Positions 42,970 to 51,792 are shown, counted from the stretch's first letter. The stretch is DNA of 64,000 nt from an uncultured Gemmiger sp. (GCA_944386225.1 CALXAH010000002.1:62001-126000); one strand, 5' to 3'. The notes: a model not told the origin generated them from the letters alone. Numbers and translations are program-made.

Positions 42970-43703
42970 TCCTTGGCCTCGTAGCCCCGGGGAGTGACCA
43001 TTTTATCCCCCAGCTGCCGGGTGGCGGCGTTGCCGATGAACACGGTGGTGAACATATCCACCGATTCCTCCCGCAGCCGGGCCAGGGTCATCACCCGGCT
43101 TTCCTGCCCGTCCCGGCCGATGTTGCGCACCCAGCCGCAGACGGTGTCCGGGCTTTTGCCCGCCGCCAGCAGGATGTCGCAGGCGCGGCGCAGATAATCC
43201 GCCCGCTTGCGGGAGGAGGGGTTATACAGGCAGACCGCAAAGTCGCCCTGCCCCGCGCAGCGCAGCCGGGTTTCGATGGTGGGCCAGGGGGTGAGCAGGT
43301 CGGACAGGCTGATCACGCAGAAATCGTGCATGAGCGGCGCGCCCAGCACCGCCGCGCCGGCGGTGGCGGCGGTCACCCCCGGCACCACCTCCAGCTCCAC
43401 GCCGGGGAACTCCCCGGCCAATTGGTAAATCGGGCCGGCCATGCCGTAAACGCCTGCGTCCCCGCTGCACACCATCGCCACGGTGCGCCCGGCGGCGGCA
43501 ATTTCCAGCGCCCGGCGGCACCGCTCGATCTCCCGGGTCATGGGGGTGGTGTACACCTCCTTGTCCGGGTAGAGGGGACGCACCAGATCGATGTACACGG
43601 TATACCCGCAGAGCACGTCCGCCTTTTCCATGGCGGCCCGGGCCGCCGCGGTCATTCCTTCCGGGCCGCCGGGGCCCAGGCCTACAATATACAGTTTATT
43701 CAT
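42966..43703 (-). CDS. cbiH: Cobalt-precorrin-3 C17-methyltransferase
   Basis: A 245-residue SAM-dependent tetrapyrrole methylase making the ring-contracted lactone. LYIVGLGPGGPEGMT is the N-terminal SAM loop, then VCSGDAGVYGMAGPIYQL, VVPGVTAATAGAAVLGAPL, and LYNPSSRKRADYL. It starts at ATG 43703, overlapping cbiG by eight bases. Confidence 0.95.
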   Translation of the reverse strand: MNKLYIVGLGPGGPEGMTAAARAAMEKADVLCGYTVYIDLVRPLYPDKEVYTTPMTREIERCRRALEIAAAGRTVAMVCSGDAGVYGMAGPIYQLAGEFPGVELEVVPGVTAATAGAAVLGAPLMHDFCVISLSDLLTPWPTIETRLRCAGQGDFAVCLYNPSSRKRADYLRRACDILLAAGKSPDTVCGWVRNIGRDGQESRVMTLARLREESVDMFTTVFIGNAATRQLGDKMVTPRGYEAKE

Positions 43704-44694
43704 CCTGCCACCGCCAATCCGGGGCAAAGGGCGCCAGGGCCAGTGCCATGGTCACGCCGTTGCCCGCCTGTTTTTGAAGATAGAGTTTTCCGCCCGCGGC
43801 CAGCACGGCGGCCCGCTCGCAGACGTTGTCCACGCCGGTGACCCGGCGCACAAAATCCGAGGAGGTAAACGCCCCCGGCGCGTTTTGCAGCTGCTGCGCC
43901 GAAAACACGGTCAGCGGCCAGCCGTGGGCCCGGCAGAACGCCGCCAGCCCCGGCTCGTTTTGTTTCAGGTCGATGGTCGCCACTTCCCGGATGGCCGCGG
44001 CGCACACATCCCCCGCCGCCAGCAGGGCGGCCAGGGCCTGTTCCAGCGATTCCCGGGGCGTGCCCCGGCGGCAGCCTACCCCCAGCACCCCGATGGGAGG
44101 AACCAGGCGCAGCGCGCCGGTATCGGCACCGGAAAGGCCCAGCGACACATCCGCGGCGCTTTGCGCACCGGTCAGGGTCACCCCTTCGGGGGGCGTACCG
44201 GCAACCGGCCAGCGGCTGGCCACCGTGACCGTTCCCCCGGCCAGCAGTTTGCCGGAAACGGTGCGGATGCGGCCCACGTCCAGCAGGCGCAGACCCTGCA
44301 CCCGGGCCCACTCGTCCACCGCGAACCGCCCGTTCACATCGGTGGCGGTGGTGATGACCGGGGTGCCGCCGCAGGCGGCGGCGATGCGCCGGGCCAGCCG
44401 GTTGGCGCCCCCCAGGTGGCCGCTGGCCAGCGGGATGGCAAACCGCCCCGCTTCGTCCACCGCCACCACCGCCGGGTCGGTGGCTTTGCTTTGCAGGTGG
44501 GGCGCGATGGCCCGCACCGCGATGCCCGCCGCCCCCACAAACACCAGCGCGTCGGCGCCGGCAAAGGCGTCGGCGGTCCAGCCCGCCAGGGTGACGGCGC
44601 CGCCGCAGCGGGCGGCCTCGCCCCCGAGAAGATCAGCCAATCGCTGTGCCAGCGCCAGCCCCTTATCGGTAAAGGCCAGCAGCCGGACGGTCAT
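43696..44694 (-). CDS. cbiG: Cobalt-precorrin-5A hydrolase
   Basis: A 332-residue protein that opens the ring-A lactone and releases acetaldehyde in the anaerobic route. DALVFVGAAGIAVRAIAPHLQSKATDPAVVAVDE (part: FVGAAGIAVRAIAPHL) is the N-terminal signature. The C-terminal CbiG domain has LGVGCRRGTPRESLEQAL and LSFRxAxG-like ASSDFVRRVTGVDNVCERAA. It overlaps cbiF by four bases. Its presence, with CbiD and CbiK, marks the oxygen-independent pathway. Confidence 0.95.
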   Translation of the reverse strand: MTVRLLAFTDKGLALAQRLADLLGGEAARCGGAVTLAGWTADAFAGADALVFVGAAGIAVRAIAPHLQSKATDPAVVAVDEAGRFAIPLASGHLGGANRLARRIAAACGGTPVITTATDVNGRFAVDEWARVQGLRLLDVGRIRTVSGKLLAGGTVTVASRWPVAGTPPEGVTLTGAQSAADVSLGLSGADTGALRLVPPIGVLGVGCRRGTPRESLEQALAALLAAGDVCAAAIREVATIDLKQNEPGLAAFCRAHGWPLTVFSAQQLQNAPGAFTSSDFVRRVTGVDNVCERAAVLAAGGKLYLQKQAGNGVTMALALAPFAPDWRWQDE

Positions 44695-45446
44695 TTCGAC
44701 GCCTCCCGGAATCCGGTGGCAAAGCCCGGATCGTACAGGCAGCTGCGGTCGTATTCCGTACCCAGGAAATCCCCCACCAGCACCAGGGCGGTGTGGGTGA
44801 TGCCATGGGCTGCGCCGGTTTCGGCCAGGCGGCCCAGCGGACAGCGCAAGACCTTTTCCTCCGGCCAGGTGGCCTTATAGACCAGGGCGGCGGGGGTGGT
44901 TTCGGTGTACGCGCCTTTCAGCAGTTCGGCCTGCAGCGCGGGCAGCATCCCCGCCGAGAGGAACACCACCATGGTGGCCCCATGGGCGGCCAGGGCGGCG
45001 ATGCTTTCCCGCTCGGGCACCGGGGTGCGCCCGGCCATGCGGGTGATGATGACCGACTGGCTGACCCCGGGCAGGGTGTACTCGGCCGAGAGGGCCGCCG
45101 CCGCGCCGCAGAAGCTGGACACGCCGGGGGTGTCGTCGTAGGGGATGTGTTCCGCATCCAGCACGTCCATCTGTTCCCGGATGGCCCCGTACAGGCAGGG
45201 GTCGCCGGTGTGCAGCCGTACCACGTCCTGCCCTTTGCTTTGCGCGGCGCGGATGACCTCCAGCACCTGTTCCAGGGTCATGTGGGCGCTGTTGTAGACG
45301 GCGCACCCCTCCCGGCACAGGCCCAGCAGCGCCGGGTTGACGAGGCTGCCCGCGTAGATGACCACATCGGTTTTGCGCAGCAGTTCCTCACCCCGGCGGG
45401 TGATCAGATCCGGCGCGCCGGGGCCCGCCCCCACAAAATGTACCAT
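44691..45446 (-). CDS. cbiF: Cobalt-precorrin-4 C11-methyltransferase
   Basis: A 251-residue SAM-dependent methylase. HFVGAGPGAPDLITRRGEELL, VIYAGSLVNPALLGLCREG, VRLHTGDPCLYGAIREQM, and DDTPGVSSFCGAAAALSAEY identify CbiF/CobM. It starts three bases after the cbiL stop, using a GAGGAGG within the end of cbiL. Confidence 0.96.
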   Translation of the reverse strand: MVHFVGAGPGAPDLITRRGEELLRKTDVVIYAGSLVNPALLGLCREGCAVYNSAHMTLEQVLEVIRAAQSKGQDVVRLHTGDPCLYGAIREQMDVLDAEHIPYDDTPGVSSFCGAAAALSAEYTLPGVSQSVIITRMAGRTPVPERESIAALAAHGATMVVFLSAGMLPALQAELLKGAYTETTPAALVYKATWPEEKVLRCPLGRLAETGAAHGITHTALVLVGDFLGTEYDRSCLYDPGFATGFREASK

Positions 45447-45449
45447 GGG

Positions 45450-46178
45450 TCATTCCTCCTCTTTCACAATGATGGTGGCAAAATAGCCCGCGTCCACCGG
45501 CGCGGCGTCTTTGGACAGGTCGGGCCGGACCATCTCGTCCGGCAAGCCGCAGTTGCAGACCATGCCGCTGTGCTCCAGCAGGCCGTGGGCGGCCAGGCGC
45601 TCCAGCGCGGCGGGCATCTGACGGCCGCTCTTCATCAGCACCTTGGTGCCGGGCAGCGCCAGCGCCTCGTCCAGCGCGTCCAGGTCGCCGCCGGGCAGGA
45701 TGTGCAGCGGGGTGCGGATGCCGGTCAGGCTGGTGTTCAGCCGGGCGGCCACCGCGCAGAAGCTGGTAACGCCGGGGATCATCCGGGTCTCATAGCCCTG
45801 TTCCTGCAAAATCTCGGCCAGATAGAGGGCGGTGGCATAAACCGACACATCCCCCAGGTTCAGCATGGCCACGTCCTGCCCGGCGTCCAGGTACTGGCGC
45901 ACCTGCGCCGCCGCGGTCTCGTGGGCGGCGTGCTGGGTGGCCTTGTCCCGGGCCATGGTGAAGTGCAGCGGCAGTATGGTCTTGCCGGTCAGGTCCGCCG
46001 CCTGTCTGGCGATGGAGAGGGCCAGCATCTCCCCGCTGGAGGTCTGGGGCGCGGCCACCACCGGGCACCGCTCCAGGGTGCGGATGGCTTTCAGGGTGAT
46101 GAGTTCCGGGTCGCCGGGGCCCACGCCCACGCTGTAGTAGACGCCCTTTGCCGGTTTCATTGCAGTTTCATGTTCCAT
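45450..46178 (-). CDS. cbiL: Cobalt-precorrin-2 C20-methyltransferase
   Basis: A 242-residue SAM-dependent methylase, the first methylation after cobalt insertion. YYSVGVGPGDPELITLKAIRTLE, VAMLNLGDVSVYATALYLAEIL, MIPGVTSFCAVAARLN and VLMKSGRQMPAALE fit CbiL/CobI. ATG 46178 (AAGGAG 11 bases upstream) overlaps cbiD by 22 bases; ATG 46160 is an alternative. Confidence 0.94.
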   Translation of the reverse strand: MEHETAMKPAKGVYYSVGVGPGDPELITLKAIRTLERCPVVAAPQTSSGEMLALSIARQAADLTGKTILPLHFTMARDKATQHAAHETAAAQVRQYLDAGQDVAMLNLGDVSVYATALYLAEILQEQGYETRMIPGVTSFCAVAARLNTSLTGIRTPLHILPGGDLDALDEALALPGTKVLMKSGRQMPAALERLAAHGLLEHSGMVCNCGLPDEMVRPDLSKDAAPVDAGYFATIIVKEEE

Positions 46179-47296
46179 GCCTGTACGATCTCCTTTGCGC
46201 CCGCGGTCATGCCCAGCAGGCCGTATTGATTGGTAAAAAGCGCCGCCCCGATCCGATAGGCGCCACCGGCGCGGCGGGCAAGCCGCTGCTGGATGGCTTC
46301 CAGCAGGCTGGCCAGCACCGGGCCGCGCAGACCCGCTTTGTCCAGCACGTCCAGCGCCGCGTCCACGGTGGGGGTTGTCATCAGCGCCCGGCAGGTTTTG
46401 GTATCCGCGCCGCAGACGGCGGCGTGGGCGCAGAGCAGTTCGGCCCGGCAGTCGGCGGTGCGGCTGTGGGTGTTCATCACGCTGCCCGCCAGCTTGACCA
46501 GCTTGCCCGCATGGCCCACCAGCAGCACCTGGGTAAAGCCCTGCACCGCCGCTTCGTCCAGCGCGTCCCCGATAAAGTTGGAGCAGCAGACCACCGGCAC
46601 CGGGGCCGGACCCAGAGCCTGCAGAAAGGCTTTCCCGTAATGGCCGGGGGTCAGGATCACCCGGTTTTCTCCCCGGACGGCCGCCTGCCGCAGATCCAGG
46701 GCAATGGTATCCAGCAATGCCCGTTCGCTCATGGGTTCCACGATCCCGGTGGTGCCCAGGATCGAGATGCCGCCCACAATGCCCATATGGGGGTTGAAGG
46801 TCTTTTGGGCCAGCTGCTCCCCGCCGGGCACGCAGATGGTCACTGCCAGGCCGCCGGTTTCGCCGCAGGCGGCGCGCACCGCCTCCACCTCGGCGGCGAT
46901 CATCGCCCGGGGCACCCGGTTGATGGCCGCCGCGCCGGGGGGCTGATCCAGCCCGGGCAGGGTCACACGGCCCACGCCGGGGCCGCCGTCAATGGTGATG
47001 TCCGCCCCCGCCGCCCGGGATACCCGGGCTTCGATCACCGCGCCATGGGTGGCGTCCGGGTCGTCCCCGCCGTCCTTGATGACGGCGCAGACCGCTTCTT
47101 CCCCTTCCATTTCGCACCGGGCGGGGGTCACGGTGACCGGCAAACCCGCGGGGGTGGTCAGGGTCAGGCTGTCCGGCGCGGTGCCGGTCAGCAGCAGCCG
47201 GGCCGCCCCCGCCGCCGCCAGCGCCGCGCAGCTGCCGGTGGTATAGCCGCAGCGCAGCAGCTTGTCCCCGCTGCGCACGTAGTGTTCAAAGGCCAT
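46157..47296 (-). CDS. cbiD: Cobalt-precorrin-5B C1-methyltransferase
   Basis: A 379-residue methyltransferase with the diagnostic LRCGYTTGSCAALAA near residue 15, VIKDGGDDPDATHG near 70, INRVPRAMI, and GGISILGTTGIVEPMS near 190. It overlaps cbiK by 11 bases. CbiD has no relative in the aerobic route, so it is a reliable marker of the anaerobic pathway. Confidence 0.96.
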   Translation of the reverse strand: MAFEHYVRSGDKLLRCGYTTGSCAALAAAGAARLLLTGTAPDSLTLTTPAGLPVTVTPARCEMEGEEAVCAVIKDGGDDPDATHGAVIEARVSRAAGADITIDGGPGVGRVTLPGLDQPPGAAAINRVPRAMIAAEVEAVRAACGETGGLAVTICVPGGEQLAQKTFNPHMGIVGGISILGTTGIVEPMSERALLDTIALDLRQAAVRGENRVILTPGHYGKAFLQALGPAPVPVVCCSNFIGDALDEAAVQGFTQVLLVGHAGKLVKLAGSVMNTHSRTADCRAELLCAHAAVCGADTKTCRALMTTPTVDAALDVLDKAGLRGPVLASLLEAIQQRLARRAGGAYRIGAALFTNQYGLLGMTAGAKEIVQAWNMKLQ

Positions 47297-48062
47297 CGCG
47301 CATCAGCTCCTCCAGCCGGGCGGCGTACAGCGCCCGCACCGCCGCCAGCCGGGCCAGGCCCTGCATATGGCAGTGGGCTTCGATGCCCGCCGCGGCAAGG
47401 CGGCTTTTCCAGCTGTCCGGCTCCTCGCCGGCCATATCGTTGAGGGCGTGATCTCCGGCCACCAGCATAAAGGGGGCCAGCTGCACCCGGGTGATTCCGT
47501 CGGCCTGCAGCTGGGCCAGCACCTCGTCAAAGCCAGGCCAGCCCTCCACCGTGCCCACATAGACCCGCCCCGCCCCCTGCAGGCGGAACGCCGTCTGCAG
47601 CGCCGGGTAGGCCATGTTGGCAAAATGGGCGGTGCCGTGCCCCATGAGCACCAGCGCCCGGCCCTCTTCTATGGGATAGCTTTCGGTCACGCAGGCGGCC
47701 AGCGCCCGCAGCGCCGCGTCGTCCGCCATGAGGGGGCGGCCCAGTTTCAGGGTTTCAAACCGGCCGGATACCGCCTGCACCTGTTCCCGGATGGCCTCGT
47801 ATTCGTAGCCGTACAGCAGGTGGGTGGGCTGCACCAGTACCCGTTCAAAGCCCTCCTCCGCCAGCCGCTCCAGCGCCTCGGGCAGGCTGTCCACCGGCTC
47901 GCCCCGGGCGGCCAGGATCCGCCGGATGGTAGGGCTGGTATAGGCCCGGCGGAAGGTATACCCCGGGGCGGCGGCGGCCAGTGCCGCCTCCGCGGCCCCG
48001 ATCTCCTCCCGGGCGCGGGCCACGCTGCTGCCGAAACTCACGGCGATCAGTGCTTGTTTCAT
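47286..48062 (-). CDS. cbiK: Sirohydrochlorin cobaltochelatase
   Basis: A 258-residue chelatase inserting Co2+ into sirohydrochlorin. The three metal-site residues are recognisable: LVLMGHGTAHFANMAY (His about 139), VGTVEGWPGF (Glu about 170), and LVAGDHALNDMAGEE (His about 200). There is no signal peptide, unlike some exported CbiK homologues. It sits between the cobalt transporter and the first ring methylases, and overlaps cbiO by four bases. Confidence 0.95.
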   Translation of the reverse strand: MKQALIAVSFGSSVARAREEIGAAEAALAAAAPGYTFRRAYTSPTIRRILAARGEPVDSLPEALERLAEEGFERVLVQPTHLLYGYEYEAIREQVQAVSGRFETLKLGRPLMADDAALRALAACVTESYPIEEGRALVLMGHGTAHFANMAYPALQTAFRLQGAGRVYVGTVEGWPGFDEVLAQLQADGITRVQLAPFMLVAGDHALNDMAGEEPDSWKSRLAAAGIEAHCHMQGLARLAAVRALYAARLEELMRDGL

Positions 48063-48880
48063 TCTCTGTCTCCTTTTGGCCTTACGGCCTGTTCCAGCTG
48101 CTCCACCGTGCGGGGCAGAGGGTTCAGCCCCAGCGCCCGCCCCGCCCGGAACAGCACCGGCTGTTCCAGGCCGCAGGCGGCCAGCAATGCGCGGTCGGCA
48201 AATATGGTTTCCGGCGCGCCGTCGGCGGCCAGCTGCCCGCCCCGGAACAGCAGCACACGCCGGGCCCAGCGCCAGGCAAAGTCTACATCGTGGGTGGCCA
48301 CCACCAGCGCCAGGCCCTGCTCGTGCAGGCGGGCCAGATGCCCCTCCAGCTGCCGGGCGTGGGCCGGGTCCAGGCTGGCGGCGGGCTCGTCCAGCAGCAG
48401 AAGCCGGGGTTTCATAGCCAGCACGTCGGCCAGGGTGACCCGCTTCTTCTCCCCGCCGGACAGGTACTGGGGCGCCCGATGCCGGTATTCGGTCAGCTCA
48501 AAGGCGGCCAGCGCCTCGTCCACCCGGCGGGCCACCTCATTTTCAGGCAGGCGCAGGTTCATGGGGCCAAAGCTGACCTCCTGTTCCACGGTGCCCGCCA
48601 GCAGCTGTACGTCCGGGTCCTGGAACACCAGGCCCACACCCCGGCGCAGGCGGTTCAGATCGGCCGCCCGGCGCACCGGCACACCCTCGAACACCACCTG
48701 CCCGGCCCGGGGGCTCAGCACCCCGCCCGCCAGCAGAAAAAAGGTAGATTTGCCCGCGCCGTTCGAGCCCAGCACCGCCACCCGCTCCCCGGCGGCCACC
48801 GAAACGGTCAGCCCCCGCAGCGCGTCCCGGCCGAGTTCGTAGGCGTAGGACACATCCTCAAATCGCAACAGTTCCTGCAA
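48059..48880 (-). CDS. cbiO: Cobalt ECF/CbiO transporter ATPase
   Basis: A 273-residue ATPase energising cobalt uptake. Walker A is VLGSNGAGKSTFF (about 40), Q-loop VFQDPDVQLLAGTVEQEV, signature YLSGGEKKRVTLADVLAMKP, and Walker B LLLLDEPAASLDPA. The VFQDPDxQL motif is typical of ECF-type ATPases. The start codon is TTG at 48880, behind GAGGAG with eight bases between. It works with CbiM, CbiN and CbiQ. Confidence 0.93.
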   Translation of the reverse strand: MQELLRFEDVSYAYELGRDALRGLTVSVAAGERVAVLGSNGAGKSTFFLLAGGVLSPRAGQVVFEGVPVRRAADLNRLRRGVGLVFQDPDVQLLAGTVEQEVSFGPMNLRLPENEVARRVDEALAAFELTEYRHRAPQYLSGGEKKRVTLADVLAMKPRLLLLDEPAASLDPAHARQLEGHLARLHEQGLALVVATHDVDFAWRWARRVLLFRGGQLAADGAPETIFADRALLAACGLEQPVLFRAGRALGLNPLPRTVEQLEQAVRPKGDRE

Positions 48881-48896
48881 AAATGGTTCTCCTCTC

Positions 48897-49799
48897 TCAG
48901 CCGCCCAGGCAAAGTGCCAGCAGCATCACCGCCGCCGGGGCGGCAAACGGGATCAGATGGGCCGCCCGCACCGGCTTTTTGCGGACAAGGAAGCGGATAT
49001 CCCCTTCCCAGCCGCGGCTTTCCATAGCCTGCTGGCAGACCCGCGCCCGGCCGAAGCTGCGCCCCAGCAGATTGGCATACACAAGGCCGGTGGTGCGCAG
49101 GCCGCAGCCCGCGCCCTCATAGCCCAGCCGGCTGGCGGCGGAGACCCGCATCCGGGCGGCGGTGTCCAGCATGACGAAGATATACCGGTAGATCAGCACC
49201 GCCAGATCCAGCACCGGCCCGGGTACATGTACCCGGCGCAGCACCTCCAGCACCTCCGGCAGCGGGGTGGACAGGCTCAGCCAGTACAAACAGCCCAGTG
49301 CACCCAGCGCCCGGGCCACCACCAGGCGGGCCGTGGCCTGCCCTGCCGCGTCCAGCACCAGCCAGCCGCCCAAAAAAGGCACGCTGGCCAGCCCGCCGGG
49401 GGCCGGGGCCCAGTGCCAGAGCAGCGCCGCGGCGCTGAGCAGCAGAAAGGCTGCCGGCAATGCCAGCAGCCCCAGATACCGGCGTACCCCCACGCCCCCG
49501 GCCATGCACAGCAGGGCGGTATACACAAACAGCCCCAGCGGCGGCCAGGGGGTGCGGCAACACAGGGTCAGCATCAGCAGCACACAGCAGCCCGTAGTTT
49601 TGAGGCCCGCATTCAGCCCTGCCCAGCGGGAGGTGTGGGCCAGCCGGTCGATACAGGCGGCGGCGCCGTGGCTGTGGCCGCCCAGCGCCAGGGCCAGCCC
49701 CAGCGCCAGCGACAGGCCCGCCGTCCAGGGCCGGGGCAGGCTGCCCGCCAGCAGGCTGGCGCCCACCAGCGCCGCCAGCGCCCCGGCCAGCAGGCTCAT
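48897..49799 (-). CDS. cbiQ: Cobalt transporter transmembrane protein
   Basis: A 300-residue T component of the cobalt ECF transporter with about six hydrophobic segments. It contains the CbiQ coupling-motif region YRYIFVMLDTAARMRVSAASRLGY and a later QAMESRGWEGDIRFL, corresponding to the conserved A-R-G motifs that touch CbiO. It begins at ATG 49799, five bases after the cbiN stop. An upstream in-frame ATG (49826) inside cbiN is possible. Confidence 0.88.
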   Translation of the reverse strand: MSLLAGALAALVGASLLAGSLPRPWTAGLSLALGLALALGGHSHGAAACIDRLAHTSRWAGLNAGLKTTGCCVLLMLTLCCRTPWPPLGLFVYTALLCMAGGVGVRRYLGLLALPAAFLLLSAAALLWHWAPAPGGLASVPFLGGWLVLDAAGQATARLVVARALGALGCLYWLSLSTPLPEVLEVLRRVHVPGPVLDLAVLIYRYIFVMLDTAARMRVSAASRLGYEGAGCGLRTTGLVYANLLGRSFGRARVCQQAMESRGWEGDIRFLVRKKPVRAAHLIPFAAPAAVMLLALCLGG

Positions 49800-49803
49800 C
49801 GGC

Positions 49804-50121
49804 TCAGGCTTCGGAATCCGGCGCATACTTCTTGCGGGCGGTGTAGTAGCCAAAGCCAAAGGCCAGGATACCTACGCCGATACCGGTCTGCAGACAGAAC
49901 AGCAGGCTCTCAATTTCACCGGGCAGTTCGCCCCCCAGGGCGGTTTCCAGCGGCGGGGTGAACCAGGGCTCGTATTCCTCGCCCCGGATCTGGTTCACCA
50001 TCTGGCTGCCCGCGTCGTCGGTGCCGCCAAACTCCGCGCCCCGGGCCACCACAAATGGCAGCACGGTCATGACCACCACGATCGCAAGCAGGATCAGGGC
50101 GGTTTTGATGTTCTTAGTCAT
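49804..50121 (-). CDS. cbiN: Cobalt transporter accessory protein
   Basis: A 105-residue protein with two membrane helices (about 8-27 and 74-94) and an external loop containing [27 protein letters not shown] (part: [12 protein letters not shown]), the CbiN hallmark. CbiN helps load cobalt into CbiM. It overlaps cbiM by eight bases. Confidence 0.93.
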   Translation of the reverse strand: MTKNIKTALILLAIVVVMTVLPFVVARGAEFGGTDDAGSQMVNQIRGEEYEPWFTPPLETALGGELPGEIESLLFCLQTGIGVGILAFGFGYYTARKKYAPDSEA

Positions 50122-50860
50122 GGCGCACCTCCTCCAAAAAACCGATCCGGCGCAGCTCCGGGGCCGCGCAGCTTTCCAGGCCCATGATGACCAGCACGGT
50201 CAGGATGCCCTCGATGATGGCCAGGGGCAGCTGGGTGGGGGCAAACACACCCAAAAACTGCACTGCGCTGCCCAGCACGCCGCCCTCGGCCGCGGGATAG
50301 GCCAGCGCCAGCTGCAGACTGGTGACACAATAGGTAAGCAGGTCGCCCAGCGCGGCGGCCAGGAAGATGGACACTTTACGCCCGGCGCGCAGCCGACGGC
50401 AGAGTTTATAGATACCCCAGGCGGCCAGAGGCCCGGCCACCGCCATGCTGAAGGTGTTCGCGCCCAGGGTGGTAAGCCCGCCGTGGGCCAGCAGCAGCGC
50501 CTGGAACACCAGCACCACCAGCCCCAGCACGGTGGCGCTGGCAGGCCCGAACAGAATGGCCGCCAGGCCGGTGCCGGTCATATGGCTGCAGCTGCCGAAC
50601 ACCGACGGGATTTTCAGCGACGATACCACAAAGATAAATGCCCCGGCCATGGCCAGCAGCAGCATCTGCTGCTTAGCGGCCTTTTTCAGCCGGATCACGC
50701 CCGCCGCCAGAAACGGCAGGCAGACAGCCCCCCACGCGATGCAGAATACCGGGGGCAGATAGCCTTCCATGATGTGCATGGCGTGGGCATACTGCGGTAC
50801 AATCAGCACACCCGCCGCCGCCAGGGAAAGCGCCATAAATCGTTTTTCCTGTCTTGTCAT
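50114..50860 (-). CDS. cbiM: Cobalt transporter substrate-specific component
   Basis: A 248-residue S component. An N-terminal signal-like segment ends in YAHA and is followed by [10 protein letters not shown]; processing after AHA would expose Met-His, the metal-binding N-terminus typical of CbiM/NikM. Later come [11 protein letters not shown] and a His-rich [18 protein letters not shown] 50860 is supported by AGGAGG eight bases before it; in-frame codons further upstream overlap the leader terminator. It is the first gene of the cobalamin operon, directly controlled by the riboswitch. Confidence 0.95.
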   Translation of the reverse strand: MTRQEKRFMALSLAAAGVLIVPQYAHAMHIMEGYLPPVFCIAWGAVCLPFLAAGVIRLKKAAKQQMLLLAMAGAFIFVVSSLKIPSVFGSCSHMTGTGLAAILFGPASATVLGLVVLVFQALLLAHGGLTTLGANTFSMAVAGPLAAWGIYKLCRRLRAGRKVSIFLAAALGDLLTYCVTSLQLALAYPAAEGGVLGSAVQFLGVFAPTQLPLAIIEGILTVLVIMGLESCAAPELRRIGFLEEVRHD

Positions 50861-50900
50861 ACTGGTCCTCCTATGGATCCGTTCCGTGTGTTTTGCGCCA

Positions 50901-50937
50901 AAAAGGAAAGGCCCTTTCCATACAAATGGAAAAGGCC
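50901..50937 (-). terminator. Terminator of the cobalamin riboswitch
   Basis: A 12-bp stem (50926-50937 with 50910-50921, one G-T pair) and ACAA loop, followed on the minus strand by TTTCCTTTT. It lies between the aptamer and cbiM, so B12 binding should lead to premature termination. Confidence 0.85.
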
Positions 50938-51029
50938 CGGCAAACAAAGCGTCCTTGAAACGGCGCACCCTGGTTTTTGCGCGGCATACGTTTTGTCCGT
51001 CCGCCCCGCGCCCCCTGCCCTTCCGGCAG

Positions 51030-51236
51030 TATACGTTGCAGGGCAGGTCTTCCGGCTGCGGCCTGTCAGCCCCGGCTTCGCCTTCCCGTGTGTACCCACA
51101 GTGACGGCCGCCTTACCTCTATTAAGATAAGGCGGCACAAGCCGGAACCAGGCCGTTACGGCGGCGGTCCCGCACAGGTTTTGCACCTGTTTCCCTATTC
51201 TCCCGGCCGCCTTACGGCGGCAGGCACCCTGCAATC
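51030..51236 (-). promoter_or_regulatory. Cobalamin riboswitch
   Basis: The minus strand shows the full set of conserved blocks in order: GCAGGGTGCC at the 5' end, GGGAAACAGGTGCAA followed by ACCTGTGCGGGACCGCC, the CACTGT element, and the B12 box GCTGACAGGCCG...GGAAGACCTGCCCTGC at the 3' end. Its position, with a terminator before cbiM, predicts feedback repression of the whole cobalamin operon by adenosylcobalamin. Two GCC-rich stems lie between the blocks. Confidence 0.96.
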
Positions 51237-51248
51237 TTTGTTTCCTAC

Positions 51249-51278
51249 ACAGTAGCACGATGCGGGGCGTTCCGTCAA
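51249..51278 (-). promoter_or_regulatory. Promoter of the cobalamin operon
   Basis: TTGACG at 51278-51273, an 18-bp spacer and TACTGT at 51254-51249 (minus strand). Transcription would begin a few bases before the aptamer, giving a leader of about 380 nt to cbiM. Confidence 0.75.
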
Positions 51279-51382
51279 GGGCCTGTGCCTATCCGGACAA
51301 AAAACCACCGGAATGTTCCGATTTCCACAAAAATGTTCCCCGGCGCCGCCCCGGCTCCGGTACAAACGCCGCACAAAAGGGG

Positions 51383-51411
51383 TTGACAAGCGCCGCTTTA
51401 TCGGGTAAAAT
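51383..51411 (+). promoter_or_regulatory. Promoter of the leu operon
   Basis: TTGACA (51383-51388), 17-bp spacer, TAAAAT (51406-51411). It is divergent from the cobalamin promoter about 105 bp away; nothing else is recognisable in between. Transcription would begin near 51418, just before the T-box stem I. Confidence 0.85.
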
Positions 51412-51432
51412 CAGTGCATTGAACAATTATCC

Positions 51433-51739
51433 TTTCAAATGCGTGGACGGAGATAAAGCAGGATCGGCCCGATCTGCAGAGAGCTGCCGGCAGGTGCAAG
51501 GCAGCGGCGGGTTTTCTGTGTACTGGCTCCCGAGCAGCATGGCTGAACCCCTGTTACGGGCAGTAGGCTGTGCCGGAACCCCACCGTTACAGGGGGAGTG
51601 GTTCGCCGTTTGTGGCCGACCATGCCGAGCGGCCCCTTTGCAGGGGCAATGAGAGTGGTACCGCGGGCGCCTTTGTAGAATTTACAGGCTCTCGTCTCTC
51701 GAAGAACCGGGCGTTCTTCGGGAGACGGGGGCTTTTTTC
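51433..51739 (+). promoter_or_regulatory. Leucine T-box leader with terminator
   Basis: The T-box sequence TGGTACCGCGG is at 51656-51666. Stem I has the distal pattern GAGCTGCCGGCAGGTGCAAG around 51481, and a stem III CGTTACAGG block precedes the T-box. A 15-bp terminator stem (51693-51707 with 51713-51727) is followed by CTTTTTT. The likely specifier is CTG (51523-51525) in the context GTA-CTG-GCT-CCC-GAGC, which would read tRNA-Leu and fits the downstream leu genes. Uncharged tRNA-Leu should favour readthrough. Confidence 0.93.
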
Positions 51740-51792
51740 GTACCCGGCTTCCGGCACGCCGCACACCGCACAGAAAAAGGAGAGAATGCACC

